Source: Balneicella halophila
GTDB taxonomy: Bacteria > Bacteroidota > Bacteroidia > Bacteroidales > Balneicellaceae
Length of the DNA stretch: 64,000 nt
Assembly (NCBI RefSeq): GCF_003096835.1
Contig: NZ_QENZ01000005.1
Coordinates: 62,001 to 126,000, forward strand
Direction of reading: 5' to 3'
Part shown: positions 19,229-28,043 of the stretch, one piece after another
How positions within the stretch are numbered: position 1 is the stretch's first letter
Layout of the letters: the number at the start of each line of letters is the position of its first letter
The notes under the pieces: generated by a model
The model's database searches: none
What the model was told of the DNA's origin: nothing
Seen by the model: the letters and a program-made list of their open reading frames with translations, nothing else
Program-made: the position numbers and the translations under genes

Positions 19229-19990
19229 TTAAAGCAAGGGAACTAGGTGGATTACTACTATTTCTGCATTAGTTCCAAGTCGCATCGGAGGTCCTGCAGT
19301 GCCAATACCTTGAGAAACAAAAATTGATGTGCTTTTATAGTGGCTCAATCCTATATTGTATGGGAAGAAGTAATCTGAAATCTTTGTTACAGGCCACATT
19401 TGCCCACCATGAGTATGACCTGCAAGATATAAATCAACCGCGTGTTTGTTCGCATATTTAATACCATCAGGACTGTGGTGTAATAATATAGATGGTTTGG
19501 TTTTTATTGGAGCTAATTCATCTAAGACTTGCTTTATCGTTGATTTTGTAGATGTTGTATGTCTGCTATGGGTATTTTCATCTTTAACCATATGATTAAG
19601 ACCAATAACCTGTATCCCATTCCATTCTATCATTTCGTTTGCAAGCACCTTAGCACCGTACTTCTTCGCTTTTTTCAATACGACGGGGGCGTTCACTACA
19701 ACATCATGATTACCTTCTACAAAATACAAAGGGGCTTTAAGTTTCGAAAGTGGGGCAAAATGTTTGTCTTTTAAAGTTATGGTAGCATCTAAGTAATCTC
19801 CTGTGAAGAATATTATATCAGGATTTAGTGCATTTGTTTTATCAATTATCTCCTGTAGATACTCTGCATTAGATCGAAAACGACCTATATGTATATCAGA
19901 AAGATGTACTGCTTTGAACTTCTTTTTTAAACCTCTTATTTCAACCGTATGTTCAGTAATTTGATTTTTTTTGCTGTGGTTAGTACCCAT
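19229..19990 (-). CDS. Metallophosphoesterase, soluble half of a split membrane protein
   Basis: A 253-residue calcineurin-like phosphoesterase domain with the metal motifs HLSDIHIG, GDYLD, GNHD and GHTHGGQM. It closely matches residues ~125-370 of the intact paralog at 20430-21542, which also has an N-terminal membrane domain. Here the membrane part is a separate frame at 20054-20353. Between them a stretch resembling the paralog's linker (FLYLLIKFPPKYFN) can be read in a third frame. Two single-base indels explain this: one in a T7 run (A at 20073-20079) and one near 19990-20010. The ATG at 19990 could still give a soluble enzyme, so it may be a working fragment or a pseudogene. Confidence 0.7.
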   Translation of the reverse strand: MGTNHSKKNQITEHTVEIRGLKKKFKAVHLSDIHIGRFRSNAEYLQEIIDKTNALNPDIIFFTGDYLDATITLKDKHFAPLSKLKAPLYFVEGNHDVVVNAPVVLKKAKKYGAKVLANEMIEWNGIQVIGLNHMVKDENTHSRHTTSTKSTIKQVLDELAPIKTKPSILLHHSPDGIKYANKHAVDLYLAGHTHGGQMWPVTKISDYFFPYNIGLSHYKSTSIFVSQGIGTAGPPMRLGTNAEIVVIHLVPLL

Positions 19991-20053
19991 AAGTACACAG
20001 AATAGCCGTAGAACCTATGGTAAAAAAATTAAAATATTTTGGAGGGAACTTGA

Positions 20054-20341
20054 TTAATAGATATAGAAAATCAAAAAAATAGATGAGATTAAGAAATATA
20101 GTACAAATCCCATGGTAAAGACCCCACAGAGATAGATAAAATGGCTTAGTTTATCTGTTTTACTAATAAATGCAAACACTGCTAGATAAGCGAAAATTGC
20201 TAAAAAGAAAAAGCCTAAAAAATAGAAAATCCAACCACTACCACCAATTGACCACATAAATCTCTGTGAAACATACAAAGAACCCAAGACGAGTAGGATA
20301 AAAACGGAGATGAGAGTGATATATGGTGACAATTTCGACAT
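20054..20341 (-). CDS. Membrane-domain fragment of the split metallophosphoesterase copy
   Basis: A 95-residue, three-helix membrane protein (from the Met at 20341) that matches the first ~90 residues of the paralog at 20430-21542, for example GSLYVSQRFMWS against GSLYVSKRFVWS. It ends early because the frame shifts at a T7 run; the paralog continues into the phosphoesterase domain. On its own it has no catalytic residues. It is best read as the 5' half of a disrupted gene duplicate. A start four codons further upstream is possible. Confidence 0.6.
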   Translation of the reverse strand: MSKLSPYITLISVFILLVLGSLYVSQRFMWSIGGSGWIFYFLGFFFLAIFAYLAVFAFISKTDKLSHFIYLCGVFTMGFVLYFLISSIFLIFYIY

Positions 20342-20429
20342 AAAAAGAAGCAAATTTTATTAAAAAGCACTAAATGATATTAAAGCAATTTTTATGCCTA
20401 TACATAGATATGAATTAGATTAAAATAGC

Positions 20430-21542
20430 CTAGTTAGATGGCGTTAAGTGCAAAATTACAATCTCAGATTTTGTTCCAATTCTTATAGGAGGACCAAAAG
20501 TTCCAATTCCTTGAGATACATATATCTTAGTGTTTTTAAAATGATCTAGTCCTTTGTTGTAAGCAAACATATAATTCGCTAAAATGGTGATGGGAAATAG
20601 TTGTCCCCCATGTGTATGACCAGTTAGGTACAAGTCTATGCCGTGTTTGTTAGCGTACTCAATACCATCTGGACTGTGGTGGAGTAAAATGGTTGGTTTT
20701 TCTTTATTAGGAGCTAATTGATTCAAAACTTTTTTAATTGTTGACTTTTCAGCTGAAGTGTGTGGACTGAAACTATTTTCATCTGCAACCATATGATTTA
20801 AACCAATGATTTGTATGCCGTTCCAGTCTGTCATTTGATTCATTAGGACTTTCGCACCGAATCGCTTTGCTTTTCGCAATATTGCCGGAGCATTTGTACT
20901 CACATCATGATTTCCTTCAACAAAAAATAAAGGGGCATTAAGCCTTGTAAGTGGTGAAAAGAATTTATCATCCAAAGCGATAACTGCATCTAAATAATCG
21001 CCAGTAAAAAATATAATGTCGGGATTTTGGGCATTCGTTTTCTCAATAATCTCATTTAAGTATTCAGGATTGGAACGAAAATGTCCTATATGAATATCTG
21101 TAAGATGTACTGCTTTTATAGGCTTAGGCAAACCAATTATTTGAATTGTTTGTTCTGTGATATGTATTTTCTTGCTGTATAAATAGCCACCAAAAAATAA
21201 AATAAATGAAAGGCTTATCGTAAGGTAGTTAAAATATTTCGGAGGAAATTTAATGAGCAAATGGATAAAATCGGCTAAAAGCGTTGAGCATAAGAAGTAT
21301 AAAGCCAAACCCATTGAGAATGCTGAGATTATGTATACTACATGGCTTAAAGTATCTGTTTTGTTCAAACATAGAAACAAGCCAACAAAAGAAAGAATGG
21401 TAAAAGCAAAAAAACCAATAAAAAAGAATATCGTTTTGCCACTGCCGAGCGACCAAACAAAACGCTTAGAGACATATAGAGAACCAAGTATAAGTGCAGT
21501 GAGTAAAAGAGTTGGGACTAAATAAGGTGTTAATTTTAGCAT
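20430..21542 (-). CDS. Membrane-anchored metallophosphoesterase (calcineurin-like)
   Basis: A 370-residue protein with four N-terminal membrane helices (about 8-25, 36-58, 67-93 and 104-122), then a phosphoesterase domain of the YkuE/YaeI type. Metal-binding motifs: D149 and H151 in HLTDIHIG, GDYLD at 181-185, GNHD at 210-213, HHSPDG, and GHTHGGQL. Relatives act on phospholipid headgroups or UDP-diacylglucosamine-like lipids; the substrate here is not known. It lies 12 bases after an SDR gene on the same strand. A second, broken copy lies immediately downstream, so this is a tandem duplication. Confidence 0.87.
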   Translation of the reverse strand: MLKLTPYLVPTLLLTALILGSLYVSKRFVWSLGSGKTIFFFIGFFAFTILSFVGLFLCLNKTDTLSHVVYIISAFSMGLALYFLCSTLLADFIHLLIKFPPKYFNYLTISLSFILFFGGYLYSKKIHITEQTIQIIGLPKPIKAVHLTDIHIGHFRSNPEYLNEIIEKTNAQNPDIIFFTGDYLDAVIALDDKFFSPLTRLNAPLFFVEGNHDVSTNAPAILRKAKRFGAKVLMNQMTDWNGIQIIGLNHMVADENSFSPHTSAEKSTIKKVLNQLAPNKEKPTILLHHSPDGIEYANKHGIDLYLTGHTHGGQLFPITILANYMFAYNKGLDHFKNTKIYVSQGIGTFGPPIRIGTKSEIVILHLTPSN

Positions 21543-21554
21543 AAGTAATTTATC

Positions 21555-22346
21555 TTATTTTTTGAATTGTTGCATTTTATAAACCTGCTTTAATACGAAT
21601 CTCTTTGGGGAAAAAGGAATAAGTTTCATTAGCATTTTAAGTGTCCCGTTTACTCCAGTTACACATTTAAGTTTGCCTTTGAGCATTGCATCATAGCCAT
21701 CTTTTGCAACTTTTTCGGGTGTAGCCGTATTGTCAAATAATACTGTTTTATCCATATCTGAAATTTTACCAAATTCAGTATCAGTAGGTCCTGGCAGGAG
21801 TGTTGTTACGGTCACATTTGTTTTGGTGTGGCGAACTTCTTCATTGATAGCATAGCTGAATGAAGTGACAAATGCCTTAGTCGCATAGTAAATTGACTGA
21901 AGAGGACCCGGCATCCAGCTTGCAGTTGAAGATACATTTAGAATTTTTCCATGGTTTCGGTTTACAAAGTCTGGAAGAAATAAAGCCGTGAGTTCTGTTA
22001 GTGCTAAGATATTTAGTTTAATCATATCGAGATTTCTATTGATATCTTGCTTATGAAATTCCCCAATGCCACCAAATCCGGTATTATTGATGAGGTAATC
22101 AACTTGTATATTTTGTGATTTTATTTCATTATATAGCTTTTTAACGGAATTCTCTAGAGTGAGATCTTTGGTAATTACCAATACTTTAACCTTGTATTGT
22201 GCTTCCAATTCTTTTTTAAGTTGTAGTAATTTATCTTTACGTCTAGCTACTACAATAAGATTTCCACCTTTAGATGCATGAATTTTAGCAAATTCTTTGC
22301 CCAATCCACTACTTGCTCCTGTGATAAGTGCTGTTTTATTCTTCAT
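21555..22346 (-). CDS. Short-chain dehydrogenase/reductase (classical SDR)
   Basis: A 263-residue classical SDR: cofactor loop GASSGLGK at 10-17, the NNTG motif near 87-90 (Asn-Asn-Ala-Gly in most family members), catalytic Ser around 139-140, Y153 and K157 in SIYYATK. An Arg-rich stretch after strand 2 (VVARRKDKL) suggests NADPH preference. C-terminal features (FSPKRFVLKQVYKMQ) resemble the DltE/YqjQ-like group of predicted oxidoreductases. Substrate unknown. Probably co-transcribed with the downstream metallophosphoesterase. An exact TATATTTG element lies upstream at 22368-22375 on this strand. Confidence 0.85.
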   Translation of the reverse strand: MKNKTALITGASSGLGKEFAKIHASKGGNLIVVARRKDKLLQLKKELEAQYKVKVLVITKDLTLENSVKKLYNEIKSQNIQVDYLINNTGFGGIGEFHKQDINRNLDMIKLNILALTELTALFLPDFVNRNHGKILNVSSTASWMPGPLQSIYYATKAFVTSFSYAINEEVRHTKTNVTVTTLLPGPTDTEFGKISDMDKTVLFDNTATPEKVAKDGYDAMLKGKLKCVTGVNGTLKMLMKLIPFSPKRFVLKQVYKMQQFKK

Positions 22347-22418
22347 CTCTGTGTTGTTATCTTAGAACAAATATACATATTATCGAGAACAAGAAAAGAC
22401 TATTATTTCAGAAAGAAG

Positions 22419-22426
22419 TATCTTTG
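22419..22426 (+). promoter_or_regulatory. Bacteroidota -7 element upstream of prfB
   Basis: TATCTTTG, an exact TAnnTTTG match, 22 bases ahead of the prfB ATG. No TTG at the usual distance is evident. Confidence 0.5.
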
Positions 22427-22448
22427 CAAAAAGAAAAATATAGTAGCT

Positions 22449-23544
22449 ATGATTACACACGAGCAATTAAAGGACAGTATAAGACGCTCCGAAGCGTTGG
22501 GGAGGTATCTTTGACATCGAAGATAAACGAATAAAATTACACGAAGAAGAATTGCGTACGCAAGCACCTGACTTTTGGGATAATCCTAAAGAGGCAGAGA
22601 TGCAACTCAAAAAAGTACGAACTCTCAAAAATTGGGTTGATGAGTATGAGAAAGTAACGGCTTCGGTAGCTGATTTATCCATATTATATGATTTTTTTAA
22701 AGAAGGAGAGGGTACAGAGGAAGATGTCGACAAGCAATATCAGAAAGCAATTCAATTGATTGAAAAATTAGAATTGAAAAATATGCTCTCTGAAGAAGAA
22801 GATGCTTTGAATGCGGTTTTACAGATAACAGCAGGTGCAGGCGGTACAGAGAGTTGCGACTGGGCAGAAATGCTCATGAGAATGTATGTGATGTGGGCAG
22901 AGAAAAACGGCTATAAACTCAAAGAGCTCAATTATCAAGCAGGGGATGTCGCAGGCATTAAAACCGTAACCATAGAGATAGAAGGTGATTTTGCTTTTGG
23001 CTACTTAAAAGGCGAGAACGGTGTTCATCGCTTGGTACGTATCTCACCATTTGATAGTAATGCAAAGCGACATACTTCGTTTGCTTCCGTTTACGTTTAC
23101 CCATTAGTTGATGATACTATTGAAATAGAAATAAAACCTTCGGAATATACTTTCGAGACAATGCGCTCAAGTGGTGCGGGCGGTCAGAATGTGAATAAAG
23201 TTGAGACGGCAGTTCGTCTACGTCACATTCCAACAGGTATCGTGATTGAGAATTCAGAAACTCGTTCACAGTTAGACAACAAGGAAAAGGCAATGCAGTT
23301 GTTGCGTTCTCAGTTATACGAAATAGAGATGCAAAAGAAACAGGCGGAGCGAAACAAAATAGAATCAGAGAAGAAGAAAATAGAATGGGGTTCGCAAATC
23401 CGTAACTATGTGATGCATCCCTATAAATTGGTGAAAGATGTACGTACAGGACATGAAACAGGTAACGTAGATGCCGTTATGGATGGACACATTGACGACT
23501 TTCTTAAAGCTTACTTGATGCAAGAAGGCGGAAGTGGGGAATAA
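22449..23544 (+). CDS. prfB: Peptide chain release factor 2, with programmed +1 frameshift
   Basis: RF2 (364 residues) ends translation at UGA and UAA. The gene is in two frames: 22449-22511 encodes the first 21 residues (MITHEQLKDSIRRSEALGRY, then Leu) and hits TGA at 22512-22514. Skipping the T at 22512 continues with GAC to the stop at 23544. The slip site, GGGGAGGTATCTTTGAC, has the internal Shine-Dalgarno-like GGGGAGG, CTT slip codon and TGA-C context of classic RF2 autoregulation, where scarce RF2 favours the shift. The peptide anticodon SPF (VRISPFDSN) and the catalytic GGQ (GAGGQNVNK) are both present. Confidence 0.96.
22497..22515 (+). promoter_or_regulatory. RF2 programmed +1 frameshift site
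   Basis: An SD-like purine tract (GGGGAGG) sits just before TAT CTT TGA C. Ribosomes pausing at the in-frame TGA slip from CTT to TTT and continue in +1, giving RF2 control of its own synthesis. Mechanism known from E. coli prfB; the sequence match here is direct. Confidence 0.93.
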
Positions 23545-23548
23545 AGAT

Positions 23549-23896
23549 TTAAGAGATTTTCTTCTTTCGTGACAAATACTTTATAAAAAACAGGAGTGCA
23601 CATAATGTACTTAGAAACATTACAACTACCCGGATGATAGCTATGCTACTATTTCTGTCTATGGCTCCTAGAAGGGGTTTTATGAGTCCTATGAGAACAA
23701 TCACTGTTAGAATAAGTGATACATTTATTGCAATTTTCTTGTGAGCTTTAATTCCACTATTAAGTAATAACAATGCCAAACCTATAAAGGTAGGAATGAG
23801 CGCTGTTAATGATGGCGTTTCAGAAGATAAATACCCCCAAAGAGATATAACAATAAGGATTAATGCGTTTTGCAGACTAGCTAGATGTAATTTCAT
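23549..23896 (-). CDS. Small integral membrane protein, function unknown
   Basis: A 115-residue protein (from MKLHLASLQN at 23896; the frame is open 16 codons further) with four hydrophobic helices at roughly 8-22, 28-43, 50-72 and 82-105 and a basic C-terminus (KYLSRKKKIS). The shape resembles small TMEM14-like or DUF-type membrane proteins, but I recognise no signature. It is convergent with prfB, with only 4 bases between stops. The 276 bases upstream (23897-24172) hold no gene or clear signal that I can see. Confidence 0.6.
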   Translation of the reverse strand: MKLHLASLQNALILIVISLWGYLSSETPSLTALIPTFIGLALLLLNSGIKAHKKIAINVSLILTVIVLIGLIKPLLGAIDRNSSIAIIRVVVMFLSTLCALLFFIKYLSRKKKIS

Positions 23897-24172
23897 GCAG
23901 TAAAAGTAATTAAATTTAGTTGATTGCATAGAATTTGCAGTCATATCTTGATATAAATAGGCGCAGAAAGTTTAGTAGCCACATACTCTTAGTATTTTAT
24001 TATGCTTGTTGTTCCGTTTTGTCTGTAGTTTAATTATCAAATTGAGTAGTATTTGATTAAAATAAGTGAAGCTGAAATGATTATCTGATCACTATTTTGG
24101 GAAACAGATTTTTAAATTCTCTAAAAACTACTTACTTTTATATAGATAACCAGTTTTTAATTTAATTGAGTC

Positions 24173-25513
24173 ATGAAAATAAAACAGTTTGAGTTTACGC
24201 CTTTAGCACATTATTCTTACGCCATAATTAGTGGAGATAAGATGGCAATAGTTGATCCATCGAGAAATCCTCTGCCTTATTATAATTATGCTGAGGAGAA
24301 TGATGCAAAAATCGTTGCTGTATTTGAAACTCATTTGCATGCGGATTTTATTAGTAGCCATTTACAAATTCATAATGAGACTGGAGCAACTGTATATGTA
24401 AATAAGCATGCAGAGGCAAAATACCCACATAAAGCTTTCAATCATAATGACACTTTTAAGATGAATGACATTGAGTTTCGTTGCATTTACACACCCGGTC
24501 ATTCTAGAGATAGCATTTGTATTCTTGCAGAAAGTGAAAATAAAAAATATGCTCTCTTCACCGGTGACACTCTATTCATAAGTGATATAGGAAGACCTGA
24601 CTTGAGAGAAGCTGGTGGTGAAACCGATGATGAACGAGAAAAATTAGCGAGGATGATGTTTGAAACAATTCAGACAAAATTTTCTGATTTAAGGGATGAT
24701 GTCATCATTTATCCTACGCACGGCGCAGGCTCGCTCTGTGGGAAAGGTTTAAGTGAAGAATTAATTAGCACATTAGGTAAGGAAAGAAGAACCAGTTGGG
24801 CTTTTCAGATTAATAATGAAGAAGAATTTGTAAAAGAATTAACTAGCGGACAGCCTTTTATTCCAAATTATTTCAGCTTTAATGTGGAGCAAAATCGACA
24901 AGGTGTTGGAAAAACAGCGATTAATTTTGCTAATGTAGAATTCATAATGGGAAGAACATCAGGGGGTAAAGAAATTATTACCATAGATATGCGTGGCGAA
25001 GAAAGCTACAAAGATAACCACCTAGAGAATAGCATAAACATTATGTGTACAGATGAGAATGATGCTATGGAAACTTGGCTTGGTTCTATTGTAAAACCAA
25101 ACGAACAGTTTGAAGTTATCATAAATTCTGCAGATGATGTTAAAAGAACGTTTGATAGAATTAGCAGTATAGGTTATGACAAAAATCTTAAGAGTATCTC
25201 GACTTTAGGCAGTGGTGGATTTTGTAAAATGCACCAGTTTTGTTATGAACATTTTAAAAACAATATGGAACTATACACTATAGTAGATGTTCGCAATAAA
25301 GATGAATATGAAGAAAGCAAGGTTTTTGAAAACGCACTAAACTTTCCTTTAGACAAGTTGATGGAAGAAGCTGAAAATATCCCAACAGATAAACCAATTG
25401 TGGTGCATTGTGGTTCAGGATATAGAAGTTCTATAGGAAGTAGTATTATTCATAGGCATTCTCCTGATGCTAAAGTGTTAGATATGGGCGAATATATTAA
25501 AAAGTTTAACTAG
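24173..25513 (+). CDS. Persulfide dioxygenase-like MBL protein fused to rhodanese domains
   Basis: A 446-residue fusion. Residues ~1-230 are an ETHE1-like metallo-beta-lactamase domain with the iron/zinc motif ETHLHADFISSH (H54, H56, D58), the second His in TPGHSRDS, and the Asp in FTGDTLF. Two rhodanese-like domains follow: the first (about 260-350) lacks an active-site Cys, and the C-terminal one has CGSGYRS with C413. This resembles CstB-type proteins, which oxidise low-molecular-weight persulfides and handle thiosulfate. A role in cytosolic sulfide detoxification is likely but inferred. A methyltransferase gene starts 3 bases after its stop. Confidence 0.85.
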   Translation: MKIKQFEFTPLAHYSYAIISGDKMAIVDPSRNPLPYYNYAEENDAKIVAVFETHLHADFISSHLQIHNETGATVYVNKHAEAKYPHKAFNHNDTFKMNDIEFRCIYTPGHSRDSICILAESENKKYALFTGDTLFISDIGRPDLREAGGETDDEREKLARMMFETIQTKFSDLRDDVIIYPTHGAGSLCGKGLSEELISTLGKERRTSWAFQINNEEEFVKELTSGQPFIPNYFSFNVEQNRQGVGKTAINFANVEFIMGRTSGGKEIITIDMRGEESYKDNHLENSINIMCTDENDAMETWLGSIVKPNEQFEVIINSADDVKRTFDRISSIGYDKNLKSISTLGSGGFCKMHQFCYEHFKNNMELYTIVDVRNKDEYEESKVFENALNFPLDKLMEEAENIPTDKPIVVHCGSGYRSSIGSSIIHRHSPDAKVLDMGEYIKKFN

Positions 25514-25516
25514 CTT

Positions 25517-26257
25517 ATGAGTTTAAACGATTCTAATAAATTTTATGCAACAATTGCTCAGTATTATGAGTATATTTTCCCTTTAAAGGAAATGAAACTT
25601 CGTTTTGCAAAAGAACATATAACCTCAAATTCTAATGTGCTGGATGTAGGTTGTGCTACAGGAGCTTTTAGTATTGCTCTTTCAGAGCATTGTCAAGATA
25701 TCAAAGCTTTTGATTTGAGTGAAGATATGATAGAGATAGCTAAAAGCAAATTGAATTCTAAAGTTGGTTTTGCTATTGGTAATATGCTGGAGATAGAGAG
25801 AGATTATTCAGAGAAGAAGTTCGACGTCATTACGTGCTTTGGAAATACTTTAGTACATCTTTTATCCGAGAAGAAGATTCAATCCTTTCTAAAACAAACA
25901 CATCAACTCTTATCTAAAGATGGTGTTTTGTTATTACAAATACTTAATTATGATTATATATTGGATAATAATGTAAATGCATTACCCAAAATAGACAATG
26001 AACAAATTTGTTTTAAAAGAGTTTATGAATTTAAGGAAGACAATCGTCTTATAGATTTCAATACCGAATTAATTGTAAAAGATGAAAATAAGATAGTGAA
26101 AAATAGTTCGTTATTATATGCTATTCGTCCTTTTGAACTGAAAAACCTTTTAGTTGAAGCTGGATTTTTAAGAGTGGAGATGTACAGTTCATTCAAAAAG
26201 GATAGGTTGGATAATAAGAAATTACCGTTGGTAATCCAAGCATTTCGAAATAATTGA
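25517..26257 (+). CDS. Class I SAM-dependent methyltransferase
   Basis: A 246-residue Rossmann-fold methyltransferase. Motif I, VLDVGCATGAFS, is at 41-52, with the acidic end of strand 2 (IKAFDLSEDM) and motif IV region FDVITCFGNTLVHL after it. The C-terminal half is a substrate-binding beta domain typical of small-molecule methyltransferases. Substrate unknown. It directly follows the persulfide dioxygenase fusion, so thiol or sulfide methylation is conceivable, but nothing in the sequence shows it. Confidence 0.8.
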   Translation: MSLNDSNKFYATIAQYYEYIFPLKEMKLRFAKEHITSNSNVLDVGCATGAFSIALSEHCQDIKAFDLSEDMIEIAKSKLNSKVGFAIGNMLEIERDYSEKKFDVITCFGNTLVHLLSEKKIQSFLKQTHQLLSKDGVLLLQILNYDYILDNNVNALPKIDNEQICFKRVYEFKEDNRLIDFNTELIVKDENKIVKNSSLLYAIRPFELKNLLVEAGFLRVEMYSSFKKDRLDNKKLPLVIQAFRNN

Positions 26258-26322
26258 AAAACCCCCAATTTGGATTTATAGACTTGTAGAAAAAGTGTAA
26301 ATTAGCAGCAAATAAAAATACT

Positions 26323-27150
26323 ATGGCAAACATAATTTTACCCGTAAATTTTTCAAGAGAAATAAGACGTGCATTGATTTCTTTTATGAAACAAATGGTT
26401 CAACATGATAGTTCCTCACATTTTACGTTGTTACATGCTTATGATATTTCTGGCTATGGCACAGCTATGCTACGCGACATGACAGAAGTGTTAGAAAAAA
26501 ATGCCTATCAGGATTTAGAGCATGAAAAGGAAGAAATGCTAAAAGAGGTGCCTAATGCATCTATAGCTACCTATGTTGGACGTGGACTGTTACCCAATGT
26601 GGTAAATAGCTATGAAGAGGATAATAGGGTAGATTTCATGGTAGTGGCTTTAAAAGGCAGTAATATGTTACAAAGTTTACTATCATCAAACAAACCCAGC
26701 CAACTTGCACAGAGTTCAAATGTGCCAATGCTTTTCTTGCCAGACGCAGATAACGTAAAACTACCAACGGCAATTGCATTTGGAACTGACTTAAAACCTT
26801 TCCAAAATGTTGAGGACTTTAAAAGCTTACTCAACATGGCTAAAATATTAGACGCAAAACTTCATTTTGTATATGTTAACGAAACAGGTGAGAGCAAAAA
26901 GTCAGCTTTTGAATCTCATTACGTAGAGCATTTGCAGGATGTAGGATATGATTTTGTTGAAATTGAAAATAAAAATGCTGCTAAAGGTATGATGGATTTC
27001 ATTAAAGAGAATAATCTTGATGGTATTGGTTTAATAGAACGGAAAAGCGGTTTTCTGCAACGACTTTTTAGTGAGAGCATGCTGAATCAAATGTTAGGTC
27101 TGGCAAAATTGCCTATTATGGTTATTAACGAATTAAGAGAGGCAGAATAA
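26323..27150 (+). CDS. Universal stress protein, two tandem Usp domains
   Basis: A 275-residue cytosolic protein made of two UspA-like halves (about 1-145 and 146-275). Each half has the alpha/beta pattern of Usp; the first begins IILPVNFSREIRRAL and the second AIAFGTDLKPFQNV. I do not see a complete ATP-binding G-2x-G-9x-G(S/T) signature in either half, so it may be of the non-ATP-binding type. Tandem Usp proteins of this size are common in Bacteroidota. The next gene begins 5 bases after its stop, which suggests co-transcription. Confidence 0.78.
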   Translation: MANIILPVNFSREIRRALISFMKQMVQHDSSSHFTLLHAYDISGYGTAMLRDMTEVLEKNAYQDLEHEKEEMLKEVPNASIATYVGRGLLPNVVNSYEEDNRVDFMVVALKGSNMLQSLLSSNKPSQLAQSSNVPMLFLPDADNVKLPTAIAFGTDLKPFQNVEDFKSLLNMAKILDAKLHFVYVNETGESKKSAFESHYVEHLQDVGYDFVEIENKNAAKGMMDFIKENNLDGIGLIERKSGFLQRLFSESMLNQMLGLAKLPIMVINELREAE

Positions 27151-27155
27151 ATTCT

Positions 27156-27944
27156 ATGCAAGATCAACTTATATTTTTGGGAACAGGCACTTCTCAAGGT
27201 GTGCCTATCATAGGTTGTAACTGTGAGGTCTGTTCATCGAAAGACCCACATGACCATCGCTTACGAACTTCAGCACTATTACAATACAAAGATAAAAATA
27301 TCCTATTTGATACCAGTGCAGATTTTCGCGGACAGCTATTGTCTGAAGGTATTACTAATATTGATTACGTACTTTTCACCCATGAACATCGTGATCATAC
27401 AGCGGGCTTAGATGAATTGCGACCTATAACTTGGAAACGAGAAGATTCCTTGCCGATTTATGCTGAACAGAGAGTACTGACTTACCTACACGCTGCATTT
27501 CCACATATTATGGGCGGGAAACCAAAATATCCAGGAGGAGCAAAGCTACGTGAAGTTGCAGTTGATAAAACGCCATTTGCTTTAAATGATGAAATTCAGG
27601 TTATTCCTATTCGTATGACTCACTTTCAAGGGTTACCAATCTTAGGCTTCAGAATTGACAAAGTCGCTTACCTTACAGACTGCAAAACGATAGATAATGA
27701 AAATTTAAACAAGTTGAAGGACTTAGATGTTTTGGTAATTAATGCTTTAGGTAAAAAAGAGCATCCTTCTCATCTTAGCCTTTCAGACGCATTGGAAATT
27801 ATTGACTATTTAAAGCCTAAGCAGGCCTATCTCACCCATATTGGTCATGCCATGGGTTATCATAAGGATGTTCAAAAAGAATTACCTGAAAATGTTTATT
27901 TGGCTTATGATGGCTTGAAGGTTTCATTAGTAGCAGTCAAATAG
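27156..27944 (+). CDS. MBL-fold metallohydrolase, PhnP-like
   Basis: A 262-residue metallo-beta-lactamase-fold hydrolase with the zinc motif THEHRDHTAG (H76, H78, D80, H81) and the N-terminal FLGTGTSQGVPIIGCNCEVC, in which the Cys pair matches the extra zinc site of PhnP. Further ligands are the Asp in YLTDCKT and His in LTHIGH. PhnP hydrolyses 5-phosphoribosyl 1,2-cyclic phosphate; other members act on cyclic nucleotides. No C-P lyase genes are in this window, so the true substrate is open. Cytosolic; probably an operon with the Usp gene. Confidence 0.83.
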   Translation: MQDQLIFLGTGTSQGVPIIGCNCEVCSSKDPHDHRLRTSALLQYKDKNILFDTSADFRGQLLSEGITNIDYVLFTHEHRDHTAGLDELRPITWKREDSLPIYAEQRVLTYLHAAFPHIMGGKPKYPGGAKLREVAVDKTPFALNDEIQVIPIRMTHFQGLPILGFRIDKVAYLTDCKTIDNENLNKLKDLDVLVINALGKKEHPSHLSLSDALEIIDYLKPKQAYLTHIGHAMGYHKDVQKELPENVYLAYDGLKVSLVAVK

Positions 27945-28043
27945 TGTATTTGTAGCAAAGTAGTCACGTTTTAACAGTTTATAGCACTACTTGGTTTTTA
28001 TTATGAATGATAAACCGTATTTTTGCTTTCTAGAAACCCTCTT

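Noticed and set aside
22278-22514. 78-codon ORF ending at the prfB frameshift stop
   Set aside because: Its last 21 codons are the RF2 start; the upstream part overlaps the divergent SDR gene and is not a gene of its own.
27956-28000. Possible terminator between the PhnP-like gene and the TPR gene (AAGTAGT/ACTACTT)
   Set aside because: Only 7 pairs around a loop of about 21 bases; too weak to call.
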